A stretch of 5,386 bases of DNA from an uncultured Lachnospiraceae bacterium (lineage in GTDB: Bacteria; Bacillota; Clostridia; Lachnospirales; Lachnospiraceae). The stretch lies in contig CAMOZD010000103.1 of the NCBI GenBank assembly GCA_946630645.1, forward strand, positions 1 through 5,386, written 5' to 3'. The position numbers and the translations under genes were made by a program. Shown here piece by piece: positions 1 to 5,349 of the stretch. Position 1 is the first letter of the stretch. The number at the start of each line of letters is the position of its first letter. The notes beneath the pieces were generated by a model. It had not been told where the DNA came from. It ran no database searches and saw nothing but the letters and a program-made list of their open reading frames with translations.

Positions 1-1347
1 ATCCGCAGACTGGCAAAATATATGCCGTCAGTAAAAGTTCTTCCTATTTACGGAGGTCAGGAGATCTCCAAACAGATCGGGTCCTTAAAGGCTGGTGTAC
101 AGATTATCATAGGAACACCGGGCCGGGTCATGGACCATATGCGGAGAAAAACCGTCAAATTTGACTATATTAACACGGTGGTCCTGGATGAGGCTGATGA
201 GATGCTGGATATGGGTTTCAGGGAGGATATTGAGGTGATCCTTTCTGACATAAGCCCGGACAGGCAGACCATGTTGTTTTCAGCTACTATGCCCCGGCCG
301 ATTCTGGACCTGGCTAAAAAATACCAGCGGGATCCCCAGATGATCCGGGTGGTCCGCAAGGAGCTGACAGTCCCCAATATTGAGCAGTATTATTATGAAG
401 TGAGACCCAAGAATAAAAGTGAGGTCCTGTCCCGGCTTCTGGATATCTATGATCCGGGCCTGTCCATCGTCTTCTGCAATACCAAAAAGGGTGTGGATGA
501 ACTGGTGGCAGACCTGAAACTGAGGGGTTATTTTGCGGAGGGACTCCACGGGGACATGAAGCAAACCATGAGAGACCGGGTTATGCAGCGGTTCCGGACC
601 GGCCATACAGATATTCTGGTGGCCACGGATGTGGCTGCCCGGGGTATAGACGTGGATGATGTAGATGCCGTATTTAACTATGACCTGCCCCAGGATGAGG
701 AATATTATGTGCACAGAATCGGCAGGACGGGAAGGGCCGGCAAGTCGGGCATGGCTTTCAGCTTTGTTGTGGGCCGGGAGGTCTACAAGCTCAAGGACAT
801 CCGCCGCTACTGCAAGGCCAAGATCAAATCCCAGCCGGTTCCCTCCCTCAACGATGTGACCGAGACCAGGGTGGAGAAGCTTTTTGACCGTCTGGACGGG
901 GTGATCCAGGACCAGAACCTGAACCGCTATGTGGGTATGGTGGAAAAGCTGTTAGATGAGAGAGACTACACCTCTATGGATGTGGCCGCGGCCCTGCTCT
1001 ATGACTATATTGGCAGCAGCGGGTCCGACTCCCGTGAGGGTCTGGACAACCTTTCTGCCAAGACTGGCCGGGAGGACATGTTCGGAGATACCGGCGCCGG
1101 TGAGGAAGGCATGGCCCGGCTCTTTATCAACGTAGGCAAAAGACAGGGAGTCAGGCCGGGAGACATCCTGGGAGCCATCGCCGGAGAGAGTGGAATCCCC
1201 GGCAAGCTGGTCGGAGCCATTGACATGTACGATAAATACACCTTTGTGGAGGTCCCGACAGATGTGGCTCTGGAAGTTCTTGAGGCTATGAAACACGCTA
1301 AGATCAAAGGGAAAGTAATCAATGTAGAACCTGCCAACAGAAAATAA
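1..1347 (+). CDS. DEAD-box ATP-dependent RNA helicase with DbpA-type RNA-binding domain (5' partial)
   Basis: This protein uses ATP to unwind or remodel RNA, probably in ribosome assembly or mRNA turnover in the cytoplasm. The frame is open from base 1, so the true start is upstream; the ATG at 22 is internal. Numbering from that Met, one sees the YGG region (10-12), TPGR motif Ib (32-35), DEAD motif II (56-59), SAT motif III (87-89), then the second RecA domain with IVFCNTK (149-155), ATDVAARGID motif V (201-210) and HRIGRTGR motif VI (231-238). A linker follows. Residues about 365-436 (ARLFINVGKRQGVRPGDILG onward) match the RRM-like DbpA C-terminal domain, which in DbpA/YxiN binds 23S rRNA; the exact RNA target here is unknown. 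The Q motif, Walker A motif I and motif Ia (roughly 80-90 residues) must lie outside the window. There is no Arg-rich tail. No terminator separates it from the next gene, so read-through is possible. The family call is very safe; a choice between DbpA-, CshA- and DeaD-type names is not. Confidence 0.96.
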   Translation: MRRLAKYMPSVKVLPIYGGQEISKQIGSLKAGVQIIIGTPGRVMDHMRRKTVKFDYINTVVLDEADEMLDMGFREDIEVILSDISPDRQTMLFSATMPRPILDLAKKYQRDPQMIRVVRKELTVPNIEQYYYEVRPKNKSEVLSRLLDIYDPGLSIVFCNTKKGVDELVADLKLRGYFAEGLHGDMKQTMRDRVMQRFRTGHTDILVATDVAARGIDVDDVDAVFNYDLPQDEEYYVHRIGRTGRAGKSGMAFSFVVGREVYKLKDIRRYCKAKIKSQPVPSLNDVTETRVEKLFDRLDGVIQDQNLNRYVGMVEKLLDERDYTSMDVAAALLYDYIGSSGSDSREGLDNLSAKTGREDMFGDTGAGEEGMARLFINVGKRQGVRPGDILGAIAGESGIPGKLVGAIDMYDKYTFVEVPTDVALEVLEAMKHAKIKGKVINVEPANRK

Positions 1348-1366
1348 TTATGGTATAATAACGACT
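1331..1366 (+). promoter_or_regulatory. Candidate extended -10 promoter for the GH13 gene
   Basis: A perfect TATAAT (1354-1359) is preceded by TG one base upstream (1351-1352), giving the extended -10 form TGnTATAAT. CTGCCA at 1331-1336, inside the end of the helicase gene, matches the -35 consensus at 4 of 6 positions with a 17-base spacer. The predicted transcription start falls at about 1366-1367, on the A of the GH13 ATG. This would let the GH13 gene be transcribed separately from the helicase. The region is AT-rich, so a chance match is possible. Confidence 0.6.
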
Positions 1367-3499
1367 ATGGATAATATGCAGATGAAATTGGCCGGGCTGT
1401 CCCGGGCTGAGAAATTACAATTATATATTTACCATACTAAGCCGGTATTGAATATTCAGGCACTTTTTTCTGATGCCAGCAGTAATTATGTCCGCCCCTT
1501 AGAACCCAGGGAGGGAGACCGGGTTACAGTCCGTTTCCGGACAGGGAGGAATAATGTGGAGCGTGTATTCTTATGCACCGGAGAGGACAGGATCGAGATG
1601 GAGCCTGTCTCCCACACAGAGTGGTTTGACTTTTATGAGGGAACATTTTCCATGGGCAGGAAGACGGTGGCCTACTATTTTGAGGTGAATTCCGGCGAGA
1701 CCCGCTACTACTATAACCAGAAGGGACCGGTCAGTGAGCCGGACCCGGAGTTCCATTTCCGGATCTGCCCGGGTTTTTCTACCCCCGACTGGGCCAAGGG
1801 AGCTGTCTTTTACCAGATTTTTGTGGACCGGTTTGCCAATGGAGATCCCTCCAATGATGTGCTGGATCATGAGTACATGTACATAGACCAGCCGGTAAAA
1901 AAGGTGGAGGACTGGTCTGCCATGCCGGAAGATATGGATGTGCGCAATTTCTATGGAGGGGATATCCAGGGAGTCTGGGATCATCTGGACTACCTGCAGG
2001 ACCTGGGAGTGGATGTGATCTACTTAAATCCCATATTTGTCTCCCCCTCCAACCATAAGTATGACATCCAGGACTACGATTATGTGGATCCCCATTTCGG
2101 CAGGATTGTCTTTGATGAAGGGGACCTGCTGCCTGAGACTGGCGGGGACAATACCCAGGCCAGCAGGTATATCCGGCGGGTGACAGACCGGAGAAACCTG
2201 GAGGCTTCCAACAAGTTCTTTGTGGATTTTGTGAAAGAGGTTCACCGCCGGGGAATGAAGGTAATCCTGGACGGGGTATTTAACCACTGTGGCTCTTTTA
2301 ATAAATGGATGGACGCCGAGCGGATCTACGAAGGCCAGCCCGGCTATGAGAAGGGGGCCTATATCGACCGCAACAGTCCCTTCAGAGACTTTTTCAAGTT
2401 CTATGATATGCAGGCCTGGCCCTACAATGGGGAATATGATGGCTGGTGGGGATACAAGACCCTGCCCAAGCTCAATTATGAGAAATCCATGCGGCTGCGG
2501 ACCTATATCCTTCACATAGGTAAGAAATGGGTATCCCCGCCCTACAATGCGGATGGCTGGCGGCTGGATGTAGCCGCTGACCTGGGCCAGAGCGAGGAGT
2601 TCAACCATGAATTCTGGCAGGACTTCCGAAGAGCGGTCAAGGAGGCTAACCCGGAGGCGATTATTCTGGCTGAGCATTACGGGGATCCGTCGTCCTGGCT
2701 GGGCGGTGACCAGTGGGATACGGTGATGAACTACAGTGCCTTTATGGAACCGGTCACCTGGTTCCTGACAGGCATGGAGAAGCACAGTGATGAAAAAAGA
2801 CCGGACCTCCTGGCCAACAGTCAGGCCTTCCGGGATGCCATGACTTACCATATGTCCAAGTTCCAGTACCCATCCCTGGTGACTTCCATGAATGAGTTGT
2901 CCAACCATGACCACTCCCGTTTTCTGACCAGGACCAACATGACCGTTGGCCGGACTGATTCCCTGGGAGCTGAAGCGGCGGATAAACATGTCAATAAGGG
3001 GATTATGCGCAATGGCGTAATCATGCAGATGACCTGGCCCGGAGCCCCTACCCTCTATTATGGGGATGAGGCAGGAATGACGGGCTGGACGGACCCTGAC
3101 AACCGGAGAACCTACCCCTGGGGGCAGGAGGACCAGGATATGATCCGCTACCACAGGGATATCATTGCCATTCACAAGAGGGAGCCTGCCCTGATGCGGG
3201 GTTCCCTGCAGATGATGGAAGTAAATGACGGAGCTCTGGCCTACGGACGCTTTACGGACACTGATAAGATCCTTGTGCTGATTAACGGCAGTGATGAAGC
3301 CCATCTTTTAAGGGTACCGGTCTGGGAGATTGGAGTCGGGGAGAATGAAAGGATGGAGCAGCTGCTCTACAATGATGAGACCGGCTATAGTCTGGAGTCC
3401 AGATTCTTTCCTGTTAAAAACGGACTTATGGAGCTGGTGGTTCCCGCTCTGTCAGGAGTGATTATGAAGGCTGTCCCTCTTTTATCTGAGGAGGACTAA
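1367..3499 (+). CDS. GH13 alpha-glucan hydrolase (neopullulanase / cyclomaltodextrinase / alpha-glycosidase type)
   Basis: This is a cytoplasmic alpha-amylase-superfamily enzyme expected to hydrolyse alpha-1,4 (possibly alpha-1,6) bonds in maltodextrins; no signal peptide or membrane segment is visible. Residues about 25-135 look like a CBM34-type beta-sandwich, and the sequence from GAVFYQIFVDRFANGDPSND (145-164) opens the catalytic barrel. GGDIQGV (197-203) and YLNPIF (219-224) are typical. The catalytic regions are intact: I DGVFNH (302-307); II GWRLD with R399 and nucleophile D401; III LAEHYGD with acid/base E436; IV NHD with H514 and D515. LPKLN (366-370) resembles the family's short region V. 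A C-terminal beta-sandwich spans about 620-705. At 710 residues it is longer than typical neopullulanases (about 580-600), partly through an extra loop at about 246-282. Start: ATGs at 1367, 1376 and 1382 are all possible and none has a Shine-Dalgarno site; 1367 fits a leaderless mRNA from the adjacent promoter. No terminator follows directly. Family certain; substrate and subfamily (GH13_20-like or GH13_39-like) not resolved. Confidence 0.95.
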   Translation: MDNMQMKLAGLSRAEKLQLYIYHTKPVLNIQALFSDASSNYVRPLEPREGDRVTVRFRTGRNNVERVFLCTGEDRIEMEPVSHTEWFDFYEGTFSMGRKTVAYYFEVNSGETRYYYNQKGPVSEPDPEFHFRICPGFSTPDWAKGAVFYQIFVDRFANGDPSNDVLDHEYMYIDQPVKKVEDWSAMPEDMDVRNFYGGDIQGVWDHLDYLQDLGVDVIYLNPIFVSPSNHKYDIQDYDYVDPHFGRIVFDEGDLLPETGGDNTQASRYIRRVTDRRNLEASNKFFVDFVKEVHRRGMKVILDGVFNHCGSFNKWMDAERIYEGQPGYEKGAYIDRNSPFRDFFKFYDMQAWPYNGEYDGWWGYKTLPKLNYEKSMRLRTYILHIGKKWVSPPYNADGWRLDVAADLGQSEEFNHEFWQDFRRAVKEANPEAIILAEHYGDPSSWLGGDQWDTVMNYSAFMEPVTWFLTGMEKHSDEKRPDLLANSQAFRDAMTYHMSKFQYPSLVTSMNELSNHDHSRFLTRTNMTVGRTDSLGAEAADKHVNKGIMRNGVIMQMTWPGAPTLYYGDEAGMTGWTDPDNRRTYPWGQEDQDMIRYHRDIIAIHKREPALMRGSLQMMEVNDGALAYGRFTDTDKILVLINGSDEAHLLRVPVWEIGVGENERMEQLLYNDETGYSLESRFFPVKNGLMELVVPALSGVIMKAVPLLSEED

Positions 3500-3508
3500 A
3501 ATTAGTTC

Positions 3509-3537
3509 TTGATTTTTTCCTGCTTATCCTTTATAAT
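3509..3537 (+). promoter_or_regulatory. Sigma-A-type promoter of the tRNA-Tyr gene
   Basis: The -35 element TTGATT (3509-3514) matches 4 of 6 consensus bases, the spacer is exactly 17 bases, and the -10 element TATAAT (3532-3537) is perfect. It begins only 10 bases after the GH13 stop codon. The predicted transcription start is near 3544, leaving a leader of about 28 bases before the mature tRNA. Spacing, consensus match and position make this one of the best promoters in the window. Confidence 0.82.
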
Positions 3538-3546
3538 AAGCAACTG

Positions 3547-3567
3547 TCAGGTGCTTATGGCACCTGA
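3547..3567 (+). other. Perfect hairpin filling the leader of the tRNA-Tyr precursor
   Basis: TCAGGTGC (3547-3554) pairs perfectly with GCACCTGA (3560-3567) around the 5-base loop TTATG, giving an 8-bp stem. It lies between the predicted transcription start (about 3544) and the first base of the tRNA (3572), so the 5' leader is nearly all hairpin. There is no T-run after it (AATAT follows), so it is not an intrinsic terminator. Possible roles are steering 5'-end processing or keeping the leader from misfolding with the tRNA; both are inference. Transcripts reading through from the GH13 gene would also carry it. Confidence 0.6.
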
Positions 3568-3571
3568 ATAT

Positions 3572-3653
3572 GGGTGGATTCCCGAGTGGCCAAAGGGGGC
3601 AGACTGTAAATCTGTTGCAAATTGCTTCGGTGGTTCAAATCCACCTCCGCCCA
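3572..3653 (+). tRNA. tRNA-Tyr (anticodon GUA)
   Basis: This is an 82-base class II tRNA. The acceptor stem is GGGTGGA (3572-3578) with TCCGCCC (3646-3652), containing one G-U pair, followed by discriminator A at 3653. The D arm starts with CCCGAGTGGCC, typical for tRNA-Tyr. The anticodon stem is 3599-3603 with 3611-3615 (one G-U pair) and the loop CTGTAAA carries anticodon GTA at 3606-3608. A long variable arm (about 3616-3628, stem GCA/TGC) marks class II. The T stem GGTGG (3629-3633) pairs with CCACC (3641-3645) around TTCAAAT. The 3' CCA is not encoded (TTA follows the discriminator), so it must be added by a nucleotidyltransferase, common in Firmicutes. It has its own promoter and terminator and appears to be a single-gene unit. 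Confidence 0.96.
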
Positions 3654-3664
3654 TTATTATTTTC

Positions 3665-3695
3665 AAGGCAGCCTGCTTGCGGGCTGCCTTTTTTC
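3665..3695 (+). terminator. Intrinsic terminator after tRNA-Tyr
   Basis: AAGGCAGCC (3665-3673) pairs perfectly over 9 bp with GGCTGCCTT (3682-3690) around the loop TGCTTGCG, and the 3' arm runs into six T residues (3689-3694). It lies 12 bases after the tRNA discriminator base. As no terminator is seen between the GH13 gene and the tRNA, it probably also ends GH13 read-through transcripts. Confidence 0.93.
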
Positions 3696-3996
3696 TGAGC
3701 CGTGCTTCTTTCCGGGGTAAATCTTTTTTCGGCACAAGCGTTTTCTGCTGTGGACCTGTTTACCTGCAGTGGCTGCCTTTTGACGTCCCCATTTTACAGA
3801 TTCCTGTCCGGGACTGGCCTGTGCACTCGCCTGCCTGTCATACCATGCCGGCGGCCGGCATGCTCTTCCGGATCATCTTCCCCATGAGACAAAGAAGTCC
3901 TTTCATAGTGGCATAATGCACTTTTATTGTAACAGGAGATGAAGGGTCTGATGTCTTATCTTGGTCAGCGAGTCAAAAATTTATCGTAGACTCTTG
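3696..3996. other. Intergenic gap with no supported gene
   Basis: About 300 bases lie between the tRNA terminator and the pta promoter. Open frames here are short or run through the tRNA and lack convincing start signals. What can be seen: a second copy of the 11-base string GGCTGCCTTTT (3771-3781, first copy 3682-3692 in the terminator), a perfect GC-rich inverted repeat (3844-3862), and a 16-codon ORF at 3939-3989 (MKGLMSYLGQRVKNLS) with AGGAG directly against its ATG and GAAGGG 4 bases before an internal ATG at 3951. No good promoter was found for that ORF. The stretch could be decayed coding sequence or hold a small RNA, but neither is shown. Confidence 0.5.
3844..3862. repeat. Perfect GC-rich inverted repeat (8-bp arms, 3-base loop)
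   Basis: CATGCCGG (3844-3851) and CCGGCATG (3855-3862) are exact inverted copies separated by CGG. As RNA or cruciform it would form a very stable hairpin, but no T-run follows on either strand, so it is not a standard intrinsic terminator. It sits mid-gap, about 190 bases past the tRNA and about 135 bases before the pta -35 element. It could be a protein-binding palindrome, a dispersed repeat unit, or part of a structured RNA. Confidence 0.7.
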
Positions 3997-4025
3997 TTGA
4001 AAAAAAGACCGGATAAGGATATTAT
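3997..4025 (+). promoter_or_regulatory. Sigma-A-type promoter of pta
   Basis: TTGAAA (3997-4002, 5 of 6 consensus) and TATTAT (4020-4025, 5 of 6) are separated by exactly 17 bases, in an AT-rich setting. The predicted transcription start is about 4032, giving a pta leader of about 120 bases. AAGGATA (4015-4021), overlapping the -10, is repeated inverted as TATCCTT (4056-4062); this could be an operator but may be chance. Confidence 0.75.
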
Positions 4026-4031
4026 ATAGAT

Positions 4032-4154
4032 AGAGTATTATGATATCAGAAACAGTATCCTTCTGTGCCTGGGGATTTTCTTTATGAGGGGACCCGGCAG
4101 GAAGGAGTGAATAGTAATGGCATAACATATTGGAGTTGGGAGGTACTATAAATT
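4032..4154 (+). promoter_or_regulatory. pta 5' leader with two mini-ORFs, a possible hairpin and the pta ribosome binding site
   Basis: The leader holds, in order: a possible stem TGCC-GGG (4066-4073, bulged T at 4070) with CCCGGCA (4093-4099); an 8-codon ORF at 4084-4110 (MRGPGRKE); a strong AGGAAGGAG (4099-4107) placed 9 bases before a two-codon ORF ATG GCA TAA (4117-4125); and the pta ribosome binding site GGGAGGT (4138-4144), 10 bases before the pta ATG. The second mini-ORF has a site as good as that of pta itself. The leader matches no riboswitch class I recognise. The pta binding site is the best supported element; use of the mini-ORFs is speculative. Confidence 0.5.
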
Positions 4155-5198
4155 ATGCTTACAAAGATGATTGAGACATTAAAGAAGAATCCCCGCAAGA
4201 TTGTATATACAGAGGGAACAGACAAGAGAATTCTTGAGTCCGCTTCCAGACTGACCAGCGAAGGTATCCTGGGTGTTATTCTTCTTGGTAATGTGGATGA
4301 GGTTAAAGCTGCTGCAAAAGCAGGTAATTATAATATCGACGCCTGTGAGATTATCGACCCGGTAGGATATCCTGAGATGGATATGCTGGTGGATGAGATG
4401 GTTAAGCTGCGTAAGGGCAAGATGACAGAGGAGAAGGTCAGGGCAGCCCTTACCAAGAGTAATTACTTCGGAACCATGCTTGTCAAGGTCGGCAAGGGTG
4501 ACTGTCTCTTAGGCGGAGCAACCTATTCTACAGCAGATACGGTTCGTCCTGCTCTCCAGCTGATCAAGACCAAGCCGGGCAACAAGATTGTCAGTTCCAG
4601 TTTCGTACTTGTCCGCGGCGATGAGAGATATCTTTTCAGTGACTGTGCCATCAATATCGATCCTTCCGAGGATGATCTGGTTGAGATCGCTATAGAGTCT
4701 GCCAAGACAGCTAAGATTTTCGGCGTTGATCCCAAGGTTGCCATGCTGTCCTACTCCACACTGGGATCCGGCAAGGGCCCGAGTGTTACCAAGGTTGCCA
4801 ATGCTACAGCTAAGATTAAGGAGATCGCTCCTGATCTGGCAGTGGAAGGCGAGATTCAGTTTGACGCCTCCGTAGCACCGGAAGTTGCCAGCATCAAGGC
4901 TCCGGGATCACCGGTGGCAGGCCAGGCCAATGTATTTGTATTCCCTGACATCAATGCAGGTAATATCGGATATAAGATTGCTTCCCGTTTTGGTGGATTC
5001 GAGGCAGTAGGTCCTGTTCTTCAGGGTCTGAATGCTCCTATCAATGACCTGAGCCGTGGATGTACAGCTGATGAGGTGTATAAGATGTCCATCGTTACAG
5101 CAGCTCTCAGTGTTCCTGAGGATACTGTGGCTGAGGCCGACCTTGAGACTATTGTTAAGACTGTCATTGCGGCTATGAAGGCATCCGGCCAGATCTAA
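4155..5198 (+). CDS. pta: Phosphate acetyltransferase (phosphotransacetylase)
   Basis: Pta converts acetyl-CoA plus phosphate to acetyl phosphate and CoA, the step before acetate kinase makes ATP and acetate in fermentation. It is cytoplasmic. The 347-residue protein is a stand-alone PTA_PTB-family catalytic domain without the DRTGG/P-loop N-terminal extension of the enterobacterial form. Family blocks are all present: IVYTEGTDKRIL (16-27), GGATYSTADTVRPAL (120-134), FSDCAINIDP (161-170), SYSTLGSGKGP (199-209), EGEIQFDASVAPEVA (231-245), FVFPDINAGNIGYK (261-274) and GPVLQGLNAPINDLSRGC (286-303). S300-R301 correspond to the Ser-Arg pair of the active site in the Methanosarcina enzyme. It runs about 15-20 residues past the usual 325-333, through a C-terminal helix rich in Ala, Glu and Lys. 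The start is fixed by GGGAGGT 10 bases upstream. AAG, CGT and AGA are favoured more than in the two upstream genes, as expected for high expression. It has its own promoter and terminator, and acetate kinase is not next to it. Confidence 0.97.
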   Translation: MLTKMIETLKKNPRKIVYTEGTDKRILESASRLTSEGILGVILLGNVDEVKAAAKAGNYNIDACEIIDPVGYPEMDMLVDEMVKLRKGKMTEEKVRAALTKSNYFGTMLVKVGKGDCLLGGATYSTADTVRPALQLIKTKPGNKIVSSSFVLVRGDERYLFSDCAINIDPSEDDLVEIAIESAKTAKIFGVDPKVAMLSYSTLGSGKGPSVTKVANATAKIKEIAPDLAVEGEIQFDASVAPEVASIKAPGSPVAGQANVFVFPDINAGNIGYKIASRFGGFEAVGPVLQGLNAPINDLSRGCTADEVYKMSIVTAALSVPEDTVAEADLETIVKTVIAAMKASGQI

Positions 5199-5221
5199 TA
5201 ACTATATTGATTCAGTGCATT

Positions 5222-5263
5222 GGGCTGTCGTTGAGCTTATAACTCGGCGGCGGCCTTTTCTTA
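5222..5263 (+). terminator. Intrinsic terminator of pta
   Basis: GGGCTGTCGTTGAG (5222-5235) pairs with CTCGGCGGCGGCCT (5243-5256) as RNA, an unbroken 14-bp stem with five G-U pairs, around the loop CTTATAA. It is followed by TTTTCTT (5256-5262). It begins 24 bases after the pta stop. Because the G-U pairs become A-C mismatches on the other strand, it should work only for + strand transcription. Confidence 0.9.
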
Positions 5264-5349
5264 ACATTAGATGGATTTCCGGAAGGGCATTTTACCCTGC
5301 CTGACAGCGGATAATTTGTTCTGTTTCAGAAGGAAGTGTCAAGTGACCT

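Noticed and set aside
2024..3304. 426-codon open frame on the - strand inside the GH13 gene
   Set aside because: The + strand frame has intact GH13 catalytic motifs throughout. The antisense translation shows no family motif, and long antisense frames arise from the codon bias of the real gene.
3498..3519. Possible terminator of the GH13 gene (AAAAT ... ATTTTTT)
   Set aside because: Only a 5-bp A-T stem with a 9-base loop, overlapping the tRNA -35 element; far too weak.
3634..3653. tRNA 3' end as a phage or island attachment site
   Set aside because: No second copy of the tRNA 3' end and no integrase is visible in the window; pta directly downstream is a core gene.
3547..3735. 62-codon - strand frame over the tRNA region, with Lys/Arg-rich start
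   Set aside because: It is the complement of the tRNA and terminator; its ending GGGGFEPPKQFATDLQS is a known false-protein signature of translated tRNA complements.
3838..3906. 22-codon - strand frame (MKGLLCLMGKMIRKSMPAAGMV) with a kinase-like look at its start
   Set aside because: No ribosome binding site or promoter, no P-loop, and its end is encoded by the palindrome. Not enough to call a gene or a remnant.
3509..3916. 135-codon + strand open frame spanning the tRNA
   Set aside because: It runs through the tRNA-Tyr promoter, the tRNA and its terminator hairpin, and shows no family motif.
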